Positions 1-5,995 of a stretch of DNA of 11,191 bases are shown here, piece by piece. The translations under genes and the position numbers were made by a program. Origin of the DNA: DATDWC01 sp035289805 (GTDB lineage Bacteria > Patescibacteriota > Gracilibacteria > Peribacterales > Peribacteraceae). The stretch is from positions 1-11,191 of the forward strand of contig DATDWC010000061.1 of the NCBI GenBank assembly GCA_035289805.1. Reading direction: 5' to 3'. Every line of letters begins with the position of its first letter. Position 1 is the stretch's first letter. The notes beneath the pieces were generated by a model. The model saw nothing but the letters and a program-made list of their open reading frames with translations. It ran no database searches and was not told the DNA's origin.

Positions 1-861
1 GAGCCTCGACATCGGCACTGGTTTTTCGAGATCTTTCAAAATCTCGTAAATCGCGATGCGCTGACTATCCGTTGGTTTGAACTTGAGTGAAGCGAAGAAT
101 GCCTTGATGAGCTCTACATTCATCGGGATCTTCAGTCGATCCTGCGCTTCCTGCTGCCATTCCTTTTTCCGCTCGAGCGCTTTGATTTGGAGGTTGTAGA
201 GCTCCTCAAATGCCAAGCGATCTTTTGCTTCCTTCAAAAGCTCCGGAGATTCGGGGAAGTGGAGTTGCAGGATCATTGCGGCACGACTTGGGAGCTTTTC
301 CTCATCAATCACCTGAATTGGTAATGTCTCCTCAAACTCATGAATTGCAGATTTTACGAGAGCCACCTTCTCCCGGAGCCAACGCGTAGAGAGGATCGTG
401 TGCTGTGGATAGACTGCGACGATTCTTCCTGCATGCAGGAGCTCCGTGCGATCACCTGATTCAAAAACCGGGCTCTGCATCGTGAGCTTGCTCCGCACCC
501 AGCCTACTTTGCCAGTGAGTACGACATCTGTTTCCTCCGTGAGCATGCGCTTGATGTGCGGTTGATTGAACCAGACGACTGTGCAGGAGTTTCCTTCGGT
601 ATCGGTGAATTCTCCCTGCACGATGATCATTTTTTTCTTCTTTGTACGAATCGTTTTCAGATTTGTCACTGTTCCACGGATTGTCACCTTCTCGCCATCC
701 TCGACATCCGCCAGAGTCTGCATGGTAGAAAGATCTTCATATGCTCTTGGGAAATAGAGGAGCAAATCCTCTACCGTGTGAATATCAATCTCGTTCAACG
801 CTTCGACAAAATCTTTGGTAGTGCGGAGGAGCCCTGTGGTGAGGGGATCTGTGAGCTGCAT
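1..861 (-). CDS. recG: ATP-dependent DNA helicase RecG, N-terminal part (cut by window edge)
   Basis: RecG remodels stalled replication forks and branched recombination intermediates. The visible 287 residues hold the N-terminal wedge/OB-fold region and the start of the linker to the helicase core. The RecG-like segment LLLYFPRAYEDLSTM lies near residues 33-47, followed by an OB-fold stretch (DVEDGEKVTIRGTVTN, about 52-67). Near the edge FKPTDSQRIAIYEIL precedes where the Walker A motif should lie; the ATPase motifs are outside the window, so activity cannot be judged. The ATG at 861 is the first plausible start. There is no Shine-Dalgarno; a weak -10 (TATCAG, minus strand, 875-870) lies 8 nt upstream, matching the short-leader pattern of neighbouring genes. 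It is divergent from the gene at 932. The assignment rests on N-terminal similarity alone but the match is characteristic. Confidence 0.88.
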   Translation of the reverse strand, partial: MQLTDPLTTGLLRTTKDFVEALNEIDIHTVEDLLLYFPRAYEDLSTMQTLADVEDGEKVTIRGTVTNLKTIRTKKKKMIIVQGEFTDTEGNSCTVVWFNQPHIKRMLTEETDVVLTGKVGWVRSKLTMQSPVFESGDRTELLHAGRIVAVYPQHTILSTRWLREKVALVKSAIHEFEETLPIQVIDEEKLPSRAAMILQLHFPESPELLKEAKDRLAFEELYNLQIKALERKKEWQQEAQDRLKIPMNVELIKAFFASLKFKPTDSQRIAIYEILKDLEKPVPMSRL

Positions 862-914
862 AGAGGGTTCTGATAGCTGGAAAGGGTTTAAAGGTACAGA
901 GGAAGTATGGAGTA

Positions 915-923
915 TGATATAAT
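915..923 (+). promoter_or_regulatory. Extended -10 promoter of the gene at 932
   Basis: TGATATAAT is a perfect TATAAT with the TGn extension. It ends 8 nt before the ATG at 932, so the expected transcription start is at or within about 2 nt of the start codon (leaderless mRNA). No -35 hexamer is recognisable at 16-18 nt spacing. Confidence 0.7.
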
Positions 924-931
924 AGTACGAA

Positions 932-1327
932 ATGCAGAATCCCTTCGCCAAAGCTCTTCAGGCATTTAAGGGCAAAGAGCAATCCACTGCGGTACAAAAG
1001 GAGTTGGGGAAGCCGCATGAGGACAATGTTCTTACCGGCGATCACACCGCGTTTATCCAGACGATCCTCACACTCCTCGATCAGGGGAAGATTGATACGA
1101 AGAACACCCAAAGCTTTATCCATGAGAATATCTACCGCGATCTTCCGCTCGATCTCAAAGCACGCGTGGATCTTGCGATTCCGAACATCGTTTCACTTCT
1201 CGAGCGCATTGTGGATCTGCACGTGCGGCCGGAGAACGATGATTCCTACGAGATGAAAAATCTGATCGAATCATTGTGGCTTGTAAAGGAGAGAATCGAA
1301 AAGGAAGCTGATGTCTTTATTTTTTAG
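932..1327 (+). CDS. Small hypothetical protein, mostly alpha-helical
   Basis: I do not recognise the family. The 131-residue product is charged and has no signal peptide, membrane segment or Cys/His metal motif, so it is probably cytosolic. Its sequence suggests helices throughout: a middle part around TAFIQTILTLLDQGKIDT, and a C-terminal part (DLKARVDLAIPNIVSLLERI, then ESLWLVKERIEKEADVF) with heptad-like hydrophobic spacing compatible with helix packing or dimerisation. The ATG at 932 follows a strong extended -10 by 8 nt and no ribosome binding site precedes it, which supports this start and a leaderless transcript. It diverges from recG and converges on purA, with 7 nt between the stop codons and no room for a separate terminator. 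Reality as a gene is well supported by promoter, length and flanking layout; function is unknown. Confidence 0.8.
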   Translation: MQNPFAKALQAFKGKEQSTAVQKELGKPHEDNVLTGDHTAFIQTILTLLDQGKIDTKNTQSFIHENIYRDLPLDLKARVDLAIPNIVSLLERIVDLHVRPENDDSYEMKNLIESLWLVKERIEKEADVFIF

Positions 1328-1334
1328 AAGGGGA

Positions 1335-2591
1335 CTACTGTTCCCTCACCATCATCTCCTCTCTCCCGGGTCCTGTTCCAACAAAGCTCACGGGCACGCC
1401 GATCTTTTTTTCGATGTATTCGATATACTCCTGTGCATTCTTCGGAAGTCTTTTCCATTCCGTGATCCCCTTCGTGGATTCCTGCCAGCCCGGGAGCACG
1501 GCTTCCTTCTCGCGATCAAAGACCGGAATATCCTTCTCCGCATCCAGGACATCCAGTTTTGTTACATTGAGATGGGTGAACCCATTGAGACGGCAGGCAT
1601 AGGCAAGATCGCTTAAGGAAAGCCATCCGCACCGCCTCGGTCTCCCTGTGGTTGCCCCATACTCACCGCCGCGCTCGCGCAAGGCATCGCCGCGCGGTCC
1701 TGCAACTTCACTCGGGAACGGACCGCCACCCACCCGCGTGCAGTATGCCTTTACAACACCAATCACAGAGGTGAGGACTTTTGGCGGCAACCCAAGTCCC
1801 TGGAGTGCACCCATGATGGTGGTTTGGGAGCTTGTGACATACGGATAGGTGCCGTGATCGATATCGAGGAGGGTGGCCTGAGCACCTTCGATGAGAATTG
1901 TCTCTTTTGCATTGAGTGCGTGGTGGAGGAATGCCGTGGTATCGATGATATTTTCCATAAGAAGTTCGCGGGCATTCTCTACATCCGCAAGCTCCTTCTC
2001 TGCGAGGACATGAATATCAAACATCTTGTGGATGAACGAAGCATTGTGCTGAAACGCTCGCTTGAATTCATCTGGAGTCATATTCACGAGATCGCCCATC
2101 CGAAATCCCGTTCGGTACGCCTTATCGGCATAGGCGGGTCCGATGCCTCTGCGTGTCGTGCCGATGCCTTCTGTTTGTTTCACGTCGCGGAGCGACGTGC
2201 TACTACGACGATCCTCAACTACGCCATCGATCATCTTATGGTAATCGAAGACGATGTGAGCGCCATGCGAAATTGAGAGTCTCGAGAGCACATCAATGCC
2301 TGCTTCCTCTAAGATTCGGATTTCTTCGAGGAGGGTGGGGAGATGCACCACCATTCCAGCTCCAAGGACGATCGGCTTTCCCTCGTGGAGGCATCCCGAG
2401 GGGAGGAGGTGGAAGACATGCTTCTTACCGCTGACGACAATCGTATGTCCTGCATTGGCACCACCCGAGGCCCTCGCCACGATATCGAAGTGTTCCGCCA
2501 GGAGATCAACAATTTTCCCCTTCCCTTCATCACCCCACTGTGCCCCGATGATGGCGCTTACGACCCCTAGTTCCTGGAGGAGCTTTTTCAT
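1335..2591 (-). CDS. purA: Adenylosuccinate synthetase PurA
   Basis: PurA joins IMP and aspartate using GTP to form adenylosuccinate, the first committed step from IMP to AMP, in the cytosol. The 418-residue product is near the usual length of about 430. Visible motifs, numbered from the ATG at 2591: GAQWGDEGKGK with catalytic Asp21, GGANAGHT with catalytic His49, IGTTRRGIGPAYADK, the IMP-binding stretch EGAQATLLDIDHGTYPYVTS (most homologues have Gly rather than Ala after EGAQ), GATTGRPRRCGWL, and TKLDVLD in the GTP base-binding region. A longer reading frame starts at 2612, but that ATG lies in the extended -10 box (TGATATACT, minus strand) and so upstream of the expected transcript. The ATG at 2591, 11 nt after the box, is therefore preferred. 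It is single-gene, divergent from the pilin gene at 2624. Confidence 0.96.
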   Translation of the reverse strand: MKKLLQELGVVSAIIGAQWGDEGKGKIVDLLAEHFDIVARASGGANAGHTIVVSGKKHVFHLLPSGCLHEGKPIVLGAGMVVHLPTLLEEIRILEEAGIDVLSRLSISHGAHIVFDYHKMIDGVVEDRRSSTSLRDVKQTEGIGTTRRGIGPAYADKAYRTGFRMGDLVNMTPDEFKRAFQHNASFIHKMFDIHVLAEKELADVENARELLMENIIDTTAFLHHALNAKETILIEGAQATLLDIDHGTYPYVTSSQTTIMGALQGLGLPPKVLTSVIGVVKAYCTRVGGGPFPSEVAGPRGDALRERGGEYGATTGRPRRCGWLSLSDLAYACRLNGFTHLNVTKLDVLDAEKDIPVFDREKEAVLPGWQESTKGITEWKRLPKNAQEYIEYIEKKIGVPVSFVGTGPGREEMMVREQ

Positions 2592-2602
2592 AGTGCAGAG
2601 GA

Positions 2603-2611
2603 AGTATATCA
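2603..2611 (-). promoter_or_regulatory. Extended -10 promoter of purA
   Basis: On the minus strand TGATATACT (TGn plus TATACT, 5/6 to consensus) ends 11 nt before the purA ATG at 2591. A weak GGGACA at 16-nt spacing may serve as -35. It overlaps the candidate -10 of the divergent pilin gene. Confidence 0.65.
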
Positions 2612-2612
2612 T
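2607..2612 (+). promoter_or_regulatory. Candidate -10 of the pilin gene at 2624
   Basis: TATCAT matches 5 of 6 bases of the -10 consensus and ends 11 nt before the ATG, the same spacing as on the purA side. There is no TGn extension and no clear -35. It overlaps the purA -10 on the other strand. Confidence 0.4.
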
Positions 2613-2623
2613 TCCCGTTATCT

Positions 2624-4351
2624 ATGTCCCTTCTCTCTTTCATCCGAAATTATCGGAGGAAGCACATTGGATTCACCATCCTCGATCTGCTGCTTGCGAT
2701 GGCAATTATCAGCACAATTACGACCGTGATGCTCACGACCGTTAGTCCCGCGTACTTCCTCGCAAAAACCCGCAACGCAGAACGCTGGATCCATGTGGAT
2801 GAACTCATAGACGCGGTCGCTGCCTATACGATCGATCATGATGGATTTACGCCGCCGAATGTCCAGATTCCCCCTACCCCTGGATCACTCGTATTTGCCG
2901 GTCCCCATCTCATTCATGATGACTATAATGGGGCACGGGCGGTGGAAGTTCACGATATTGATGGTGATGGGATGAACGAGGTTGTGAGTACGGCTCAGCA
3001 TGGAAATGATAAGGATGTGACTGTCTGGGAACATACGGGTGCCGCTCCTGATTACACGTGGACACCCACAATCGTTGATCAGAGCAATTGGAAAGGTTTT
3101 GATGTTGCGGTGGGAGACATCGATGGAGATGGTCCCAGAGATATTGTGGGTATTGATGCCCAGTCAAACGATATCGCCTGGTGGCGGAACTTAGGCGGCA
3201 CACCGGCAACATTCGATGCCCGCCGGATGATCGAAACAAATTACCGCGACATGCGCTCGCTTGCTTTGAGTAATATCGATGGAGCAACTGGCCTGGATGT
3301 TCTGATTGGAGCAAGAGGCCTGCTTGCGGTGCCTGTGCGTTGGTACGAGAACGATGGAACCCCAATCAATGGAGGTTGGAATAGTGTGAACATTGATGAT
3401 TTTCTCTTTGAGCACCATGCGAAGGTAATTGCATCTGATATGGATAGCGACAACGATCAGGACGTGATTGCCGCCGAAGATTGGCACCTCTTCGCCCAAA
3501 ACCGTCTCTTCATCTATAAGAACGATGGCACGCCCGAAGGGGCATACTGGACGCGCTATGCACTCGATACAGGGGAGAGCGGCGCACGGAGTGTTGCCGT
3601 GGGGAACATGGATGGCGATGGCGATATGGATGTTGTGGGGATTTCCCTCAATGGGCGGGTGAGCTGGCACGAGAACGACGGAACCCCCCTCCATGCCTCA
3701 TGGGTAAAGCACGCGGTGACGACCACGTTCGGAGGGGAGAATCTGGCCATCGGCGATCTGGATAACGATGGTGATGAGGACATTGTGGCCGCCTCCGCTG
3801 GCGGGGATAAAATCGTGTACTGGAAAAATCTGGGGAATGGCAGCTTCTCCGGAACTTCTGTCATTGCATTCGGGAGTGACGTCAATGGTGTGACGGATAT
3901 TGCACTGAAGGATTTGGACATCGATGGAGATCTTGATATTACGTCAGCCAATGCTGTTGCGAAGACAGTGAGCTGGTTAGAGAATCTCCTCATTCATGGT
4001 TCTTCCCCACCAGCTCCACAGGCAGGTATTGGTACGGAGTATAAATCTATCTGTCGTGGAGGCATCTCAGTCGCGGAGTGCGATGCATATGGCGGAGTAG
4101 CGCTCGATGTACTGGTGCCAGGCTATCTGACCGCACTCCCCGTAGATCCAAAGCAGGATGATGACACTGCAACTGGTGCAATACTTTCGGGATTTGAAAT
4201 CAGCATTGCCCCTGATCGCACGAACATATCGATCCGTGCGCCGTATGCGGAGAATGGAGAAACGATCGAGCTCATAGGTCCCGTAGGGACAGATAACTGC
4301 CTCGTGTGGGATATCATGCAGGGGCAGCGTACCTGTGTTCTCTTTGAGTAA
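2624..4351 (+). CDS. Type IV pilin-like protein with an inserted seven-repeat FG-GAP/VCBS beta-propeller
   Basis: The 575-residue product starts with a class III prepilin signal: a basic 16-residue leader ending in Gly16, then FTILDLLLAMAIISTI, the hydrophobic pilin helix. Position +5 is Asp21 rather than the usual Glu. A helical spine continues to about residue 80. Residues 85-456 hold seven repeats of about 50-56 residues, each with a calcium-type DxDxDG-like loop (starting near 111, 165, 217, 272, 328, 378, 430) and a following strand such as VSWHENDG. This predicts a seven-bladed propeller. Residues 465-575 resume a pilin head: a Cys pair (477, 486), then LVPGYLTALPVDPK. It overlaps the next pilin gene by 1 nt (TAATG), so the two are probably cotranslated. 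Prepilin peptidase processing and surface exposure are inferred. An adhesin or tip role is plausible but unproven. Confidence 0.88.
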   Translation: MSLLSFIRNYRRKHIGFTILDLLLAMAIISTITTVMLTTVSPAYFLAKTRNAERWIHVDELIDAVAAYTIDHDGFTPPNVQIPPTPGSLVFAGPHLIHDDYNGARAVEVHDIDGDGMNEVVSTAQHGNDKDVTVWEHTGAAPDYTWTPTIVDQSNWKGFDVAVGDIDGDGPRDIVGIDAQSNDIAWWRNLGGTPATFDARRMIETNYRDMRSLALSNIDGATGLDVLIGARGLLAVPVRWYENDGTPINGGWNSVNIDDFLFEHHAKVIASDMDSDNDQDVIAAEDWHLFAQNRLFIYKNDGTPEGAYWTRYALDTGESGARSVAVGNMDGDGDMDVVGISLNGRVSWHENDGTPLHASWVKHAVTTTFGGENLAIGDLDNDGDEDIVAASAGGDKIVYWKNLGNGSFSGTSVIAFGSDVNGVTDIALKDLDIDGDLDITSANAVAKTVSWLENLLIHGSSPPAPQAGIGTEYKSICRGGISVAECDAYGGVALDVLVPGYLTALPVDPKQDDDTATGAILSGFEISIAPDRTNISIRAPYAENGETIELIGPVGTDNCLVWDIMQGQRTCVLFE

Positions 4352-4845
4352 TGCATTCGATCCGATCTCTTGTACACCGGCACCTCCACCGCGGAGCTTC
4401 GCTCATCGAAGTACTTCTTGCGCTCAGCATTGTGAGCGCCCTCTTCATCACTGTGAGCTCGAAGTTCGATATTGCGGATATTTTCTGGAAACTGGGGAAA
4501 ACCGGGCAACAAACCGCCGTTCGCGCGATCGGCTCTGCGATCAAGCGCTATGACGAAGATCATGCAGGTAAACTCCCGGGAGCGTCTCCCGGGAACCCCA
4601 CCATGATCACGGACGCGGAGCGACCGATTTGCAAGCAAGAGGTTCCGGAGCAGGAGTGCAAAGTGGCGGGAGGGGTGTCGCTCTCGGAACTCATTGATGG
4701 TGGGAAGTATCTCCTCGAAATACCCATTGATCAGAAGTTCAATGCTTCAAGCGAGCTCATGACCGGATACCGGGTCCAAATCTTGGAATCAGGCAGGGTG
4801 AAAGTAACTGCGCAGACGAACTCCGGGGTGACCTTCACCTACTAA
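4351..4845 (+). CDS. Type IV pilin-like protein (minor pilin or pseudopilin)
   Basis: The 164-residue product carries a class III prepilin signal: a 15-residue basic, His-rich leader ending in Gly15, then ASLIEVLLALSIVSALFI with canonical Glu at +5 (Glu20). The rest is a short helical spine (AIGSAIKRYDEDHAGKLPG) and a small head with a Cys pair (CKQEVPEQEC), then GGVSLSELIDGGKYLLEIP and a C-terminal beta part (TGYRVQILESGRVKVTAQ). The head aligns by eye with the C-terminal region of the upstream propeller pilin, so the two are related. The ATG overlaps the upstream stop by one base (TAATG), implying translational coupling. The 3' end overlaps the convergent response-regulator gene by 4 nt. 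Assembly by a type IV pilus machine encoded elsewhere is inferred, as no ATPase or prepilin peptidase gene is in the window. Confidence 0.85.
   Translation: MHSIRSLVHRHLHRGASLIEVLLALSIVSALFITVSSKFDIADIFWKLGKTGQQTAVRAIGSAIKRYDEDHAGKLPGASPGNPTMITDAERPICKQEVPEQECKVAGGVSLSELIDGGKYLLEIPIDQKFNASSELMTGYRVQILESGRVKVTAQTNSGVTFTY
4574..4594 (+). repeat. Perfect 9-bp GC-rich hairpin made of two TCCCGGGA palindromes
   Basis: TCCCGGGAG (4574-4582) and CTCCCGGGA (4586-4594) are perfect inverted repeats around a 3-nt loop, inside the second pilin gene where they encode LPGASPGN. No T-run follows, so it is not an ordinary terminator. Confidence 0.6.
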
Positions 4846-5228
4846 TTCCTCCGGTTTAAAATCAATTGGATTGTCTCCAGAATTTTTGGGAACGGTGCAT
4901 TTGCCTTTACCAGATATTCCGTCGCACCCAGCGTCATCGCGCGTTCCTTCTCTTCGGGCTGACCTAAGTTACTCAGGACGAGTACAGGAATGAGAGAGAA
5001 TGTGGTTCCTGCGCTCCGGAGAAATTCGAGGAATGTGAATCCATCCATTCTTGGCATGATGATATCGAGGAGGATCAAATCGAATGATCTCTTCTCCACT
5101 GTTTCGAGCGCCACTTTCCCATCTTCGGCAACAGTCACCCCATAGCCTTCCGCATTCAGCTTGATCGTGAGTGCTTTGGAGAGCATCTTTTCATCTTCTG
5201 CGATCAGGATGTTTTTGTTTTTCAGCAT
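4842..5228 (-). CDS. Receiver-only response regulator (CheY-like)
   Basis: The 128-residue product is a single REC domain with no output domain. Numbered from the ATG at 5228: acidic pocket Glu11-Asp12-Glu13 (LIAEDE), phosphoacceptor Asp55 (LILLDIIMPRMDG), Ser86 at the Thr/Ser switch position (VLVLSNLG), and Lys108 (YLVKAN). All catalytic positions are filled, so phosphorylation by a histidine kinase is likely; none is encoded in the window. An earlier TTG start at 5255 would put nine codons inside the -10 box, so ATG 5228 is preferred; a weak AGGGAAG lies upstream. It converges on the pilin pair and overlaps it by 4 nt. A PilG/PilH-like role in pilus control is suggested only by this neighbourhood. 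Stand-alone receivers of this style are common in Patescibacteria. Confidence 0.9.
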   Translation of the reverse strand: MLKNKNILIAEDEKMLSKALTIKLNAEGYGVTVAEDGKVALETVEKRSFDLILLDIIMPRMDGFTFLEFLRSAGTTFSLIPVLVLSNLGQPEEKERAMTLGATEYLVKANAPFPKILETIQLILNRRN

Positions 5229-5243
5229 TGTGTCTTCCCTATT

Positions 5244-5252
5244 ATTATACCA
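5244..5252 (-). promoter_or_regulatory. Extended -10 promoter of the response regulator
   Basis: On the minus strand TGGTATAAT (perfect hexamer plus TGn) ends 15 nt before the ATG at 5228, giving a predicted leader of about 8 nt. Its upstream side is the A/T tract that may end tRNA-Arg transcription. Confidence 0.7.
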
Positions 5253-5253
5253 C

Positions 5254-5309
5254 AAAAAATCGAAGGCGAAAATTGCCGACTACGCCGGGATTGCATCATC
5301 TCGGCGTAG
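5254..5309 (-). terminator. Possible tRNA-Arg terminator region
   Basis: Downstream of the tRNA on the minus strand there is an 8-bp perfect hairpin (CTACGCCG with CGGCGTAG, 5280-5309), a weaker stem at 5265-5277, and a T6 run (5259-5254). The strong hairpin lies about 20 nt before the T-run, so this is not a textbook terminator. An alternative stem (TAGCG/CGCTA, 5307-5320) overlaps it. Confidence 0.35.
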
Positions 5310-5349
5310 CGGAATCGCTAAATGTACCTCACTTCCCCGCGAAGACGGA

Positions 5350-5426
5350 TGGTGCCCCGGAGAGGATTCGAACCTCTGACCTGAAGCTTAGAAGGCTTCC
5401 GCTCTATCCAACTGAGCTACCGGGGC
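5350..5426 (-). tRNA. tRNA-Arg (anticodon UCU)
   Basis: The minus strand folds into a full cloverleaf: acceptor stem GCCCCGG/CCGGGGC, D arm GCTC...GAGC, anticodon stem GAAGC/GCTTC with loop CTTCTAA (anticodon TCT, reading AGA and AGG), five-base variable loop, T arm AGAGG-TTCGAAT-CCTCT, discriminator A, and an encoded CCA end. No mismatch is seen in any stem. Confidence 0.97.
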
Positions 5427-5439
5427 ACGGTTTCATCGT

Positions 5440-5448
5440 ATTGTAGCA
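5440..5448 (-). promoter_or_regulatory. Extended -10 promoter of tRNA-Arg
   Basis: On the minus strand TGCTACAAT (TGn plus TACAAT, 5/6) ends 13 nt before the mature 5' end of the tRNA. The predicted precursor would have a 5' leader of about 6 nt. Confidence 0.55.
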
Positions 5449-5472
5449 GAAATCGTCATTTGCTGCCTAATA

Positions 5473-5481
5473 TGGTATAAT
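5473..5481 (+). promoter_or_regulatory. Extended -10 promoter of the gene at 5490
   Basis: TGGTATAAT is a perfect -10 with TGn extension and ends 8 nt before the ATG, the same geometry as the promoter at 915-923. A weak TCGTCA at 17-nt spacing might be a -35. A leaderless mRNA is expected. Confidence 0.7.
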
Positions 5482-5489
5482 AGATCGAT

Positions 5490-5960
5490 ATGGATGCACA
5501 GAATACTTCTTCACCGGAACCTCTCCCAGCGCCTACAGAGAAAGAAGATATCGAAAAGAATAAAGATGTTGCAGCCATAAGCTATCTCTGGATTCTCTCA
5601 GTTATTGTGCTCTATGCGAGACGCGATAGTCCGTTCATCCAGTACCATGCAAAGCAGGGGCTATGGCTCTTCATGGTGAGTATTCCGATCTGGCTTATCC
5701 CGAGAATTGGTCACTATTTGGAATTCTTTGTACTTGCCGGAATGATCATCGGATTCCTGAATGCAGCGCAAGGCAGGATGCATGATCTCCCTGTTATTGG
5801 AGCCCTTGCAAAGGGAACACTGACTCTACGGGATCTCTGGAAGAAGGGAGTAGCGATGATGCTCCGTGCTCTTGATGTTTTTCTCCGGGCGATTACTCCT
5901 ACGAAGAAAGGGGAGAAAGCCCCTCAGGATCAAGTGGCAAAAACTCCTTTGGAGAGTTAA
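5490..5960 (+). CDS. Tic20/DUF4870-like small membrane protein
   Basis: The 156-residue product has a polar, acidic, Pro-rich N-terminus (1-28), then hydrophobic segments at about 29-43 (AISYLWILSVIVLYA), 57-71 (GLWLFMVSIPIWLIP) and 76-93 (YLEFFVLAGMIIGFLNAA), and a basic C-terminal tail. The segment FIQYHAKQGLWLF between the first two helices is the typical signature of the DUF4870/Tic20-like family, whose bacterial members are poorly understood inner-membrane proteins. The length fits that family. The ATG lies 8 nt after a strong extended -10, with no ribosome binding site. pyrH follows on the same strand after 35 nt but has its own candidate promoter. The family call is fairly confident; the function is unknown. 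Confidence 0.8.
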   Translation: MDAQNTSSPEPLPAPTEKEDIEKNKDVAAISYLWILSVIVLYARRDSPFIQYHAKQGLWLFMVSIPIWLIPRIGHYLEFFVLAGMIIGFLNAAQGRMHDLPVIGALAKGTLTLRDLWKKGVAMMLRALDVFLRAITPTKKGEKAPQDQVAKTPLES

Positions 5961-5976
5961 GGGAACGAGAATTTTT

Positions 5977-5985
5977 TGCTACTAT
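5977..5985 (+). promoter_or_regulatory. Candidate extended -10 promoter of pyrH
   Basis: TGCTACTAT (TGn plus TACTAT, 4/6) ends 10 nt before the ATG at 5996 and overlaps the upstream in-frame ATG at 5984. This argues for 5996 as the real start. Confidence 0.45.
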
Positions 5986-5995
5986 GGCGGGTGCC

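Noticed and set aside
785..1123. 112-residue minus-strand ORF overlapping recG and the gene at 932
   Set aside because: It lies opposite two better-supported genes and has no promoter or recognisable domain.
2592..2612. Seven-codon N-terminal extension of PurA
   Set aside because: The upstream ATG lies in the extended -10 box, so it should not be in the transcript.
2910..3365. Minus-strand ORF across the propeller repeats (also 3191-3694 and 3556-3993)
   Set aside because: Antisense shadows created by the biased codons of the repeat gene; no homology is apparent.
2624..4351. Nucleotide tandem repeat or CRISPR-like array in the propeller gene
   Set aside because: The periodicity is at protein level only; the DNA copies have diverged and there are no constant repeats with spacers.
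5229..5255. TTG start extending the response regulator by nine residues
   Set aside because: The extension is encoded by the TGGTATAAT promoter box itself; the ATG at 5228 gives a normal CheY start.
5161..5446. Plus-strand ORFs containing peptides such as APERIRTSDLKLRR and LPLYPTELPGHG
   Set aside because: These are translations across the antisense strand of tRNA-Arg, a common false protein in databases.
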